The translations under genes were made by a program, and so were the position numbers. Source: Taxawa tesnikishii (nom. ined.) (lineage: Eukaryota > Ascomycota > Dothideomycetes > Dothideales). From it: a stretch of 64,000 nt of DNA. Where the stretch lies: NCBI GenBank assembly GCA_030247885.1, contig JAPDRO010000004.1, positions 682,001 to 746,000 on the forward strand, read 5' to 3'. Shown piece after piece: positions 49,601 to 62,045 of this stretch; position 1 is the first letter of the stretch; the number at the start of each line of letters is the position of its first letter. The notes below the pieces were generated by a model. It searched no databases, was not told the origin of the DNA, and worked only from the letters and a program-made list of their open reading frames with translations.

Positions 49601-49920
49601 CTATAGTAACGTAGTTATCTTCTAGCTAATAAGAGTTTTCTAAACTAGGAGGAACGTCTAGCTTAAATAAATTGTTACTTTCTAATATTAAACTATTATT
49701 CTTTATTATTATAAACTTAATAGTAAAACAATACGTCGACTTTATAAGAGGTAGTAATAGTACTAGTTAATACTTAATCTTTATAGATAACTTTATTACT
49801 TTTATATTCTTTAGAGTACGCTTATTTATCTTCTTTAAAGTATACTTATTTAAGATAGCTTTCTATTTATAAAGCTCGAACTTAAGGATTAGTTAAATAT
49901 AGTCGAGATTATATATAACA
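46650..49920 (-). pseudogene. Unidentified long degraded ORF upstream of Plavaka A
   Basis: The minus strand stays readable for about 1000 codons with RIP-type stops only. Recognisable stretches include LENSYQLEDNYVTIERVTLK (about 49640), ELGRPLNAKVYSGNYFNSKI (about 49030), IDNIRKFVRNKIKIILTSLE (about 48880), GLNIPKPFLVRNLLKYNFIK (about 48690), FDYIVGILEREINYLILTQQ (about 47740) and a Lys-rich end. It lies upstream of transposase A on the same strand, so it may be a second protein of the element. It is not a helicase or transposase I can name. Confidence 0.5.
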
Positions 49921-51014
49921 AATATTTAGAGCTATTTAATATTAACTAGAGTATTTTAGTATACTTCCTAAAGTATACTATTATATAGTAAGTCGGCTAA
50001 TTTAGCTTCGTTTACGTTTACTTTAAGATTAATAGTTTAGTTAAACTACTAAAATTCGCGCGTTACTTATTACTAAATATAAGTAATAAGCTCTTAGACT
50101 ACTAGTAGTAAAACGCTCTTAAAATAGCGCTAAGTTAACTTATAGAAAAGGTTAAGCTTATATATACCCTTATTAGTATTATAGATAGTACTAAGGCGTA
50201 AAGGTATAGTTATAAATAGACTAAGAAGTATATTTATATTAAAGTAAATAAAGTTAACTTAGACGAATATAAGAAGTATATTACTAAGATCCTTCTTTAA
50301 TATTAAGTTACTAATAATTATATTATCGAAATTATCGATTATATTAGTAGATAATATAATACTATATATATTACTATGTATTTAACTTCGTAAGCACTTT
50401 AAGCGTAATAATAAATATACTCTTAATTATAACGTTAAACGTACTCTTTTTTACTTTTAGTACTTTAGCTATATTTACCCTTACTATTACTTTTATTTTT
50501 ATACTTTACGTCTTATATATATATTCGAAGAAGATACTATATAATTATCTTAATAAGGTCTACGTCGTTTTTACTCTTATAAAATAAGTCTAAGTAGTAC
50601 TAAGGTTAAGGTAGCTTCTCTTAAGACTTCTTTTAAAGTAATTTCTAAATAGCCTAGCTTTTTACTTCGTTAAGAAGGTTATTTTAAATACTAAAGCGTT
50701 TGCGCTTAACTACGAGTATCTTTAAGAGGCCCTTACAAAGGTATTTAAAATTCCTTAAATAACTTATAACTATATCTTTAAGAATTTACTAGTCGACTTT
50801 ATTTACGCTTAAAGTAGCGTATATAAATCCCTTTATAGTACCTCTTTTAGACTTACCCGAGCCCTTAGTTATAAGAAAATACTAAAGTAAGTTCTTCGTT
50901 TATATAGAGAAATTATACTTATTAAAATTAACTAAAGGATTTAAGTTAGGAAGTAATAGTATAAAGGACATAGTAAGATTAGCGAGTATACTTATAGTAA
51001 TAGTACGAAAGTAA
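49921..51014. other. RIP-degraded spacer between the two divergent Plavaka regions
   Basis: AT-rich DNA with no sustained frame or known motif seen. It lies between minus-strand and plus-strand coding remnants, so it may contain the 5' ends of both elements. Confidence 0.4.
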
Positions 51015-51214
51015 AATAATTATTTTACGTAGTAAGTTAAAATCTAATATAAGTATATATATAAGTAAAAGGAAGAAATACCTCGGACTAGTAAAAGAAA
51101 GAGCGTAATTCTAATAGTCTACTATAACGACTAAGATAAATAATCGTTTTACGTAGTAAGTTAAAATATAATATAAGTAAGTAAAAAGGAAGAAATACCT
51201 CGGACTAATAAAAG
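51015..51214 (+). repeat. Direct repeat, two units of about 85 bp
   Basis: Units at about 51015-51102 and 51131-51214 share TTTTACGTAGTAAGTTAAAA and GGAAGAAATACCTCGGACTA. Confidence 0.75.
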
Positions 51215-51307
51215 AGAGTTTATAAGAACGACTATATAAGATAGCGACTAAATTTAGCGCTAAATAAGGAAATAAAGAAGAACTAATAGTAAGGTATAAG
51301 TCTATGT

Positions 51308-51423
51308 CGCGCGTATTATAAAAGTAGTAACGCGCGTAATAAGAAGATAATAACGCGCGTATTATAAAAGGTAGTAACGTACGTAATAAGAAGATAGTAA
51401 CGCGCGTAACGAGAAGGTAATAA
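51308..51423 (+). repeat. Tandem repeat with CGCGCGTA core, about five units
   Basis: Units of 22-25 bp such as AACGCGCGTAATAAGAAGAT. The CG-rich core survives RIP because it lacks CpA. Confidence 0.75.
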
Positions 51424-51781
51424 TATAAAGTAATTAGTATATATATAGAGACGACTTATACGAGCGTAAAAGGATAAGAGAATAATATTATAATAGTAGC
51501 TAAAGATAGCGTTATTAACTAACGCGTAATATATAATATAAACGAAGTCTTTATATTAATATAAATCTAAAAGGCTTAAGAAAACGTAGCGTAAGACGTA
51601 GTAACTATTAAGTACTAAGGTAATAAAGAAGTAAAGCAAATAAGATAAGTAGTAGTAAAGGATAAGTATATAAATATAGCTAAAGGGAAGAAAGGTAGTA
51701 ACTAGATAGAAGACTTTATTAATAAGGAAGTATAAAACGAAAGTAAAGAAATAAGTTTATAAAGTATAAATAAGGGAGTAA

Positions 51782-51988
51782 GTAAGCCCTACTAGTAATC
51801 TTACTAGGATATTTATTAAAGTATAAAAGTAAAAGGAAATATAAACGAACGAGTATATAAGATATAAAAGAAAGATTAATAAGGCCCTATTAGTAATTTT
51901 ACTAAGAAGTTTATTAGAGTATAAAAGTAAGGAGAAAATATAAATAAATAAGTATATAAGATATAAAGGAAAGATTAATAAGGCCTAC
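51782..51988 (+). repeat. Tandem duplication, two units of about 105 bp
   Basis: Both copies contain ACTAGTAAT/ATTAGTAAT, AGTATAAAAGTAA, GTATATAAGATATAAA and GAAAGATTAATAAGGCC. Confidence 0.75.
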
Positions 51989-51999
51989 TATAATTATGC

Positions 52000-54900
52000 C
52001 TTACTTTATTACTTAATTATATATATAATATAATAAAGAAAAAGGAGAAAAGTATTACTCTATAGAAATTACTAGTATTAAACTACTAATTAATATAATA
52101 AGAGAGGCCTTTTTACGTAAGTAAATAGAGGGTTAAGTTTATACTATTAATAAGGTTAAAGTAAAGTACTAATAGTAGTTCTTATATACGCTAGCGTAGC
52201 TTATAAGGACTATCTTCTACGAAGCTAATAAGATAATTAGATCGTAAAGATATAAAGAATACGAATAAGATATTAAGGAATATTTACTATTTAAATAAGA
52301 GGAATATATAAATAGTAGCTAGATAGTATATATAGCTAATCTTAAAGGCCTTATAAGTTAAAGAAGACTAACTAAGTCTCTACTTAATACTTACGTATAC
52401 TCTTATAAAGATACTCCCCTAATGCGACTATAACTTTAACTTATAAGTTAAAGAATACTAGTAAAAATAATAGTCGATTAGTTACGTAAATAATTAAATA
52501 GAACTTATAACTAAGTAACTAGAAATACTACGACTTTTATACTTTTATTAAGAGAATCTTTATAGCATTATATCTTACTAAAAAGAGTTTTACGATAATT
52601 AAAATATAGAACTACGTTAAGGTTAAGATCTTTACTATAGTCCTAAAGTAATATAATATAATATACTAATTCCGCGATATTATATAATTTATATAAATAA
52701 ATAACGAAAAAGAGTCGTTTTAGAAGTTAATATACTAAATTAATATAAACTTTAAGTAACGCAACTACGAGTATAAAGTTACTTATAATAATACTAAATT
52801 AACTTTTAATATAAGTCGCGCTATAACTAGCTTAGCTACTAGTAGCGCTAGTAATAAGGACGGAAATAAAGTTAAAACTAAAAGTATAGAAATAAAGAGT
52901 AAGAATAGTAAGAGAAGATATTACTATATTCTAACTATAGAGCCTATATAAGTTATGCTTAAGGGTAATTCGTTTAAGGTTATTAGCTTTACGTACGAGA
53001 TTATAAGAGTTAAAGTAAAAGTAATAAAGTATTATTACGCCCTAGAGGATCTACTTCTATTACGCTTAGTTAAATTACTAACTATAAAGTAAGAGTTAAA
53101 TAGCGCCTTAGATTATATCGAATTAAATTAAGAAGATAAGAAGCCTACTATAATTAACGATTAAAGTAATTAGGAGAGACTTATCTCGATTTAATATTTA
53201 TAAGGAAAGAACTTAAAGTTTTATATAGTAAGTTTTAAGTATACTCTTAATATATAATACTAATAGAAAGTAAGTCTTAAATCGCCCTTTATTATAATTA
53301 TTTATTACCTTTAAGGTAACAATACTTATAAATATAACTATAAAGTATATAGTACTTATAGTCTCTTTATATAAGATAGTTTATTAAACTACTTATTTTA
53401 AAGTATATTAACTTATACTTATTATAATACTTACTTTAATAGTAATAGTTATAGTAACTTAACTAAGGTAATTATACGAGTTTTACTATATAAATAAGTA
53501 CTATAACTAAATAATAGTCGAGAAGGTAATATTACTTTATTAATACTAACTACTAAGATTACTAATAAGGCGACTCTTAAAAAGTCGCTAGAGAGTTTAT
53601 TAAGAGTACTACTAAGATTACTAATAAAGTAATTCTTAAAAAGTTACTAGAGAGTCTATTAAGAGTACTACTAGGATTACTAATAAGGCGACTCTTAGAA
53701 AGTTATTAGAGAGTCTACTAGGATTACTACTAGGATTACTACTAGGAGTACTACTAGGATTACTAATAAGGTAAGTCTTAGAGAAGTTACTAAGGCTACT
53801 ATTAGTATAGTTACTAAGAGTTATATAAACAACTCGAACTACTATAAATCGCTAAAGGAAGCGTTAAGATACGTCTATATGTATAAAACTTTTTCTTTCT
53901 TTTTATTTAACTTAACTATATTAACGCGTTCGTTTTGTTATATTATATTCTAATACCTTAGTAAAACTTTACTAACTATTCGTTCGATACGTTATTTATC
54001 TTCGGTATATATTATTAAATCTCTCTTATATATTATAGTACTACTAAGCTATCTTAAGAATCGAATAGTATTAACTACGACTTAGTTTAAATAGAAGCTA
54101 CGTTTATTTATAATCTTAACTATTTAAGTCTTATTTAAGTATCTCGTAGTATTAAGTAAGGCTATTAAGAGCTAAAGGAGCGCTAGAGAATATAAATAAT
54201 ATAACCTTTAATACTCTTCTATTAAGGAAGAAAAGACCTTAAATAGATTATTAGTCGAGGTAAGCTACTATTACTTTTAGTTATATTTCGAGTTTACGAA
54301 GTAGTTAAGCTTTATATTATATCTATTTTTACTTTAAGAGTTATACCTTCTTTTAAGAGATAATATACCTTAGATTTTACTTAGTATTTTAAAATAAATA
54401 CTAGACAAATAAACTTATTTAGGATATATAGAAAGACGTCTAGTTTATTAAGTAAGAAGTTAACTTAAGGACGAAAGTATTACGCGCCCTATATAGGGCC
54501 GTAGTTTTTAAAGTATATAATATTCTTAACTATCCTTAAAGTACTAACGTAAATCTAGATACGCGAATTTATAAGAACGGCTTATAATAACTACTTTACT
54601 ATTACTTATAAAGAAATAAACGCTTATATTAATCGAAATACTACTAGTAGATATACGTCTTATAATACTAATTACCTTAAGTAATAAATATATAAGGAAA
54701 GAAAAGTAAAAGCTTTCTTTTACTAAGATAATAACGAGGTACTATTATAATACTTATACTAACATTATTACGCTAAGTACTAAATAACTAAATAAGCGAA
54801 ACGTTTCCTAAGTAAAATATTTATTAAAATTATAAGTAAGGTCTATTATAGACGTCGTAGCCTTATAAACTAGGAAGATACTAGTAAATTCTTCTAGGAT

Positions 54901-56500
54901 ATAATACTATATATACTATTCTATTTAGTAGTAACTATAAAGTATATTATTAACTTATAAATAACTAGTATACTAGAGACTAATATAACGTACGAACTAA
55001 AGTAAAAATACTAAGTAATAAGACTATATAGCGTATATATAATAAATACTAGGATATATAGTAACGTAAGAATAGGCCTCTTTACTATAAGCGTATCCTT
55101 ACTATTATAATATATTAGGCGCGTAAATAGCTTAGCGTAGTTAATAATAAGATTAAGTAATACGTCGCTCCTTAATAGCGCTATATCTTTAGTAATAACC
55201 TTACTAGACTAGACTTTAGCGAAGAAGGTAAACTATACCCTTATTCCTTTTTAATATAATTTAACGTATTATAGATATATTTAGTTTAAAGCTTCGCGGT
55301 AGTAACGAAGGTATTAATAGAAACGTTCGATAATTATTATTACTTACTATAACTATTATATCTTCTTAGTTATTACTTCTTATAATTACTGCTTAAGTTA
55401 GTAGTATTATAAACGCTAGTAATAGGAGCCCTAAGCGCTAGCGTATTAGTCTATATATACTATCTATACTTATAAGTAGTAAGTTATTATTCCTTACTAT
55501 ATTTATACTAAAGGCTATTAAGGTAAAGATAAATAAAATTAATAAAAAGGTATTCTTTTACTAAGTTACATCTTCGAGTAAGTTTTAAAAGAATATTAAG
55601 CCTAAAGTTACTCGCGTAATTAAGAACGTAAGTAACCTATATATATAGTACTATAATATATATAGTAAAGAAAACGAGGAGATATTAATACTTATAGTTA
55701 GTTAAGATAGAAGGGTTTTAGAAGACAAACTACTTAATAGCGCGTTATAAAGCGCAATTAAGAAGACTTTTAATATAATAAATATATAAGTAAAAACCTA
55801 GCTAAATAAGCCTAGTAAGGAACTTAAGTAAATAGAATATTTCTATAATAGCGTATAATATAACTACGTTATCTCTTATACTTATACTAATTTATACGTA
55901 TAGTATAAAAGATCTAGTAGTAACTATAGTAATAGTATACTTACTAAGTTTATACCTTGTAACTCTACTAGGGATCTTAATAAGACTAAAGGACTCGTAC
56001 CTTAGGATTATATTAAGTATCTTATTAGAATTATTATAGGCGATATTAATAGTTATATTAGGAACTATAGATACTATAAATCGAAGTATATATCGTAGAT
56101 TCGATATGTAAATTTAAGATATAAGGATTAGTAGATTAAGTACTAAAGAGTAGATTAATATTATAACGCGCTAATTTACCTATTAGGATTTTATAACGTA
56201 TATACTACTACTATAGTCCGACTATATACTTATAATATATATAGACGCGTATATAAATAATTATATAGCCTACGGATATATATTACTACGTATAAGGTAC
56301 GCTATTTATATAACCTTTAATACGTAACTATTAATATAAAAGATATTACTTATTTACTAATAACTAATATATTAACTAATATTACGAACGGAGAAACGAC
56401 TATACTATAAATTAAAGATATACTATAGCTATAGTTTAATTTTATTAATAAAGGCTATAATATATAAAACGTAACTAGCGTAACTATAGATAATAATAAG
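52000..56500 (+). pseudogene. Unidentified degraded coding region upstream of Plavaka B
   Basis: Plus-strand frames are readable in pieces with RIP-type stops, for example EINAYINRNTTSRYTSYNTN (about 54610) and ERKVKAFFYQDNNEVLLQYL (about 54700). It lies upstream of transposase B on the same strand, in the same relative position as the 46650-49920 ORF has to transposase A. I could not show the two are related. Probable N-terminal or accessory part of the element. Confidence 0.35.
53558..53800 (+). repeat. Tandem repeats, about 60-bp units grading into 18-bp units
   Basis: Three long units of ATTACTAATAAGGCGACTCT type with AGAGAGT, TTAAGAGTACTACTA are followed by short GGATTACTACTA units. Frame-compatible spacing suggests an expanded coding repeat. 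Confidence 0.7.
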
Positions 56501-56719
56501 TTTAAAGAACTATTAAACGTTTTTTAAGACGTCGCTTATAACTTACTAACTATAAAAGAAGAAAATAACTTATATAGAAATATACTATAGAGTTTTATAT
56601 TAGAAGATAAACGAGATAGTATTAAAACTAGTAGCTTTATAACTTATAATAGTAAAGGTAAACTATTATTATTTACCTTATATATAAAAGGTAAAACGAG
56701 GATATTTAAAGAAGTTATA

Positions 56720-59700
56720 AGGAGAATAGTAAGTAAAAAGTAAATAAGTAAGTAGTATTATATATTAATACTATTTCTCTAAGTTCTAATATAAATATAT
56801 ATATATACTTTCTATATTTATAAACTCGAAATAACTCGCTAACTTTACTAGCGATATAAATATTACGTTTACGAACTAGCTATACTAGGAAAATATATTT
56901 AAAAACGTAGTTATTTACTTAATACGTAAACTAAGGCTATATGCGATTACGTAATACTTTAGCTAGCGTTTAGCGGCTAAACTCGAAGAGAAGATAGCTA
57001 TAATAAAAAGAGGAAGAAACGTTATATAATAAAATATTTAGCCTTTTACGCTACCTTTAATAAATATATTATAAGGGACTAAAAGATACTACTTTCGATA
57101 TAAACGAGTTAAAGACGTAATTTAGTTTTTCTTAAAGTATCTTAGTTTTAATAATAACCTTTAATTCTCTCCTTACTAAATATAAATAAGTAATAGAAAT
57201 ACGCGTAGAGTATATAATAAGATAACTTCGACTAATTAATAGTAAGATACTTAAGAGTAACTTAGCTATAATAATACTATAATTATACTATTAATTATAT
57301 CTACTAATAAGATATAAGTAATAAACTATTAGGGAAACTAATTAGCTTATCTAATATACCTTACTATAAGTAACCTTATAGTAAATATACGAAACTCTAA
57401 CTAAAGGCCTAGATTTATACTTCTTACTTTAATCTTAATAGTAAAAGAAAAGGATATTACTACTCGAGCTTATATATTTTACAATTATCTTAAGGTTTTA
57501 TTTAACCCTATTAAGGAGGTCCTATATAATAGTAGTAGAGAGCTACTATATAGTAATAGATAAATGCGTTAGTACTTTCCTATTCTTACTATAATAACTT
57601 TAGACTACGAAGAGTAAGCCTAAGTAATAAGAGTTAAGAGTAATTAATAATATACTATATATAGTATATATTTAAGTAATCGAGAGGACTTCGAAGCGTA
57701 GGCTCCCTAGAGGATATATAAGGAAACTTAATAGTAAATTAGTTACTAATAAATAAACTCTACTAACTATAACTAAGAAGACTAAGTATATAATATTAAC
57801 TCATTTACTTTCGACTATTTATAAGTAAATATATACGTAATAATAATAGTTAATATCTTATACTAGTTACTTAAAGGCGTACTTAATTACGTATAATAAT
57901 AGTTAATTACTCTACTAAAAGACTTACTTCCTAAAAGGTATAGCAAAATATATAAGGTAATAATCGAAGAAGTTAAATAGCGTAAAATACGATTTCGAGG
58001 TAAAATACTACTAAAGGACTTTATTATAAATCTTATTAATAGGCGTTTTATAGTAGTCTCGCCGTACTACGACTTACGTATATTTAAGTAGTTATTAAGT
58101 AAAAGATAAATAATAGGAAAAGAGCTTAAGAGTATCTTATAATAACTACTACTAATATTTACTTTATTCTTAAAGGAAGCTAAAGTTATAGAAGTAATTC
58201 TATTTATACGCGTAGTCGTCGACTTTATTTTACTTTCGCTTTATTATAGTTATAATAACGATACCTTTTACTATATAACGTTAGCGCTATTTTATATAAA
58301 CTAATATAAGGAAATATTTTAAAGGTATTAGCTTAATATAATAGAAAATATAAAAGGCTATTTTAACTTTTCTAAATAGTATATAATAATATACTATATA
58401 AATATAATTAAACGACTCGAATTAGCGCTAGGACTTAATATAAGTTATAGTAAGTATAACTACGTAACATTTATTAAGTAGGAGTATAAGCGTACTAATA
58501 AAAAGGAAGGCTAAAAAGATTAGCTTACTATATAGAATAATTATAGTCTAAGTATAGCTACTAAATTCGATATTAAACTATACTTACGTAACTTTACTAT
58601 AGTAAAGAAGATAAAAGAAGTAAATAAACTAGTAAGGCTAACTAAGGTAGTTAATATAAAGCGTTATTTTAAGTAGCTACTAATAGCGCGATTAAAACTA
58701 TACGTAACGTAAGAAAAATAATAGTAAGTTAACGAAGTATAAATACTCCTTAGGCTTATAGCTAGTATTATCTTTCGATAAGCGTTAGTTATATTTATAC
58801 GTAAATCGAGATTATTAAAAGCTAGTACTACTTAAGCTAGTATATACGATCCTAATTAGTTAAAGGAAGACGACTTATAAATATTACTATATTAAGTATA
58901 GTTTTACTTCTTATTATAGTATAAAAAGCTACTAGTAAAGATCCTAATAATCTTAATAGTACTAAATATAATATAGTTAAGTATACGCCGAACTAGTAAA
59001 ATATTAATAGTAACGTAAGATATAATTAGATATAAGTATAAGAGTACGTAATAGTTACCTCTAAGTTATATAATAATTTAGTAAATACTATATCTTAAGT
59101 AACGTTTAATAAATATCTACTAGCGCGCTTATAACTTATTATTACTATAAAAGATAAGTAGCGCGATAAAAATAGTAATATAACTACGTAGAGATATATA
59201 AGTATATTAGTTAATTTATATATACTTAAGAACTTATATAACTACGTAGATACTATATATAAGATAACTATTATTAAGCTAATATCACTATTACTTTAGA
59301 GAAGCTTACGACGCTTAAGTAGACGAAAAATATATCCTTTAACTAGTATTTACTATAGTATTTACGTAGTATTTACGTTAGTACTATAAAATAATAAGAG
59401 TAGTAAAATATATATTAATAATACTACTAATTAAGAAATATATAATTTCCTATAGAACGCGAACTAAGAAGAAGAAGTAGCTTAAATAGCCGTTAACTCG
59501 AAGAACGCCTATATAAGAGTAGCGAAGGTTATAATATATTAAAGAGCTAAATACTACTTATAAGTAAGATAACCTTAATATCTACTAAATTATTAACTTA
59601 CTTACTAAACAAATCGTAAGGGTAGTAACTTACGCGATTTTATATATAGCTCGTATATTAGACGACTTACGTATAGTAGGGAGATAGTAAGCTATAGTTA

Positions 59701-60440
59701 AGTTAGTAGCTAATTCGGTTAATAATTTAGTTAATAATTCGTAGACTAAGCGATAAATAAGTCTATAGAAAGAAAGTTATCGATTCGCTTTATATAAAGT
59801 TATTATAATAATATTTCTTATAGTATAGTATAGTCTTATATAACGTAGTATATATTTATATAACGTAGTAAGTATAGTAAGTATAGTATACCTAGTATAT
59901 ATAGTACGATTATTTATATTACGCTTACTACTAATACTATAATCTAGGATTTCGTAATGTTTATTTCCTTTAAATTAACTAGTATTTTAGACTCTTACGA
60001 AGTAACTTCTAATAGTATAAGTATCGGCGTATAAAGTACTATATTAAGCTTCGATAGTACTTACTCTAAGTTATAAGGAACTACTCTAGTACCTTTAAAG
60101 CTTACTTAGATATTATCCTTTATAATTACCTTATTAAAAGCAATATAAAAGACTAGTAAGAAGGTTTCTTTCTTAACTTATATAGTAGTATACTATAACT
60201 AGCTATTAATCTCCGCGTTATATACTTACTTTAAGGAAGTAAAATAGCTTATATTAGGTAACTATAATAAGTATAATAAGTATAATAGTATATAAAGAAT
60301 AATAATCTTTTATTCTTTATAGTAATTATAGAAGTTATAACTATTATAACTCTTATAGTCGTTTATAATTAGTAGGTAATATACTCCTACTTAACGCGCC
60401 TTTATATACGCGTTAAAGTACTTTAATTACTTTAAAGTAA
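56720..60440 (+). pseudogene. Plavaka-type transposase B, RIP-degraded
   Basis: A plus-strand frame with RIP-type stops carries the same ordered blocks as element A: IISTNKIQVINYQGNQLAYL (57294-57352; family S-D-K-T-Q-L), YFPILTIITLDYEE (about 57575-57615), NILYQLLKGVLNYV (57850-57890), VVVDFILLSLYYSYNND (about 58210-58260), YFNFSKQY (58359-58380) and YKRTNKKEGQKDQ (about 58480-58520). The frame continues to about 60440 with a long extension. It runs opposite to element A. Residues differ enough that A and B are separate lineages or old copies, although RIP has blurred this. Confidence 0.7.
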
Positions 60441-61764
60441 GTTTATATTAACATATATAACCCTACCTAAAGTATATAAGTATAGACGCTTATATAATAT
60501 TACTTTTATTATAAGTTAAAAGTTTATTTATTATCTAACTATTAGCGCTAGTCTTAAGTACTTAGTTACTAAGTAAGTCTATATATTAACTCGATATAAG
60601 GACCTTACTACTAAAGATAATAAAAGGTAAGATAACTTACTTAATAGCGTAAATACTTTAAATAATTATAACTTACTCCTAGTTACTTAGTTATACCTTT
60701 TTAAAATTACTTCGTTTCTTAAAGCTTATAAAGACTATTTAAGTATTAATTATACTTATTATAAAGCCTATCTTATTAAAGTTATATATATCTTTATTTA
60801 GGATATTATACTTTTTCTTTATCTTTTTAACTAGTTTAAACTAAGGCATTATAATATATACGTCTTTATTTAAGGCTTACTAACGATTATATAAATAACT
60901 ACGTTAAAGCTTAACTTCCTTAGTACGCGTCTTAAACTTATTTACTTAGTACTTACTAATAGGCCCTTTACTACGCGTAGCTAGTAAATTATTAGTTATT
61001 TCTTTTACTATAGTCTTTATAGTACTTATTTCTCGTAAGTTTAACTCGAGTATACGTATTACTATCGCCTTTTCCTTTATCTTTTATAGCTTCTTTAAGT
61101 TAAGTTTATAGTCGTATTATATGAGCTTTTTATTACGTCGTTATTTTAGGATTATTTAAGGGATATTAAATACCTTAGACGTATATCTTTAACTATTAAG
61201 AAGAGTTACTTAAGTAGCCTTAATAGTAAGGTATAATATACCTTTATTATAAGTTAATTACGCGTTATATTATAAAGGTATTATTATAATAGTTTATAAT
61301 AGTCGCAATGTTAATAAGAGTAAACTACTTAGTAATAGTAGACTACTTAGTAATAAAATACGTTAAGTTAAATCTTAGTAAGTAATATTATTAAAGAAAA
61401 AGTTAAATTCTTTTAATCTTCTTATTATTACTTATTAAAACTTACTAGTTTTCCTATTAAGTACTTTTTACATAGAAAATATTATTTAAATTTATAAGTA
61501 GTTATTAATTATATTAAAAAATTAATTTTAACTATATTAAAAAATATAATTTAAAGTAAAATATTAAGATAAGTAATAGGATTATTATTAGTAATAACAA
61601 AGTTATATAATTACTTAATCTTTATATAAGTTATATTATTATCTTATTAAAAATTTTAAGTCTTTCTTAATTTCTTTAAATATATAAGTTTTAAATATTA
61701 TTCTAAATACTAAAGACGTATTCTAAATAAGTTTAACTACTATATATTATAACTACATTTAAGT
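60441..61764. other. RIP-degraded DNA up to the composition boundary
   Basis: No gene seen. From about 61400 the DNA becomes almost pure A/T, then stops abruptly near 61760. The 3' end of Plavaka B should lie here, but no terminal repeat is visible. Confidence 0.5.
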
Positions 61765-62045
61765 TAGTAAGCCGTGCGTACTGAAACGGCCTTCGAGATT
61801 TAGCGGCTCGGGAGGTTATGAGTCATAGGATGGAGTCCGATTGGAATCGGCCTCAGGCCGAATCACGGCTGCATCCGACGTGAGTGGTCGGCCTGCTCTC
61901 CGAGCTCGGAGAAGTGTACCTACTCCAAGTACATAAAGGCTTGGCTGTGGTATTCGCGCGCCTAATAAATACGTTATCAATCTCAGCAGTCTTTCTCACG
62001 CAGTCGGCCTCACCATAGCAGCAACTCCAGAAACCAGATCTTATC
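61765..62045 (+). promoter_or_regulatory. Upstream region of the 62046 gene with three CCG/CGG palindromes
   Basis: The first normal DNA after the RIP block. It contains CCGATTGGAATCGG (61837-61850, 6-bp arms), CGGCCTCAGGCCG (61848-61860) and CTCCGAGCTCGGAG (61898-61911, a perfect 14-bp palindrome). Paired CCG/CGG triplets are typical targets of fungal Zn(II)2Cys6 regulators. An inverted CCAAT (61840-61844) overlaps the first. An AT-rich AATAAATA lies at about 61964, with a pyrimidine-rich leader before the ATG. Confidence 0.5.

Noticed and set aside
51308-51423. CRISPR-like array
   Set aside because: Short direct units with no regular unique spacers, in a fungal genome; these are ordinary tandem repeats.
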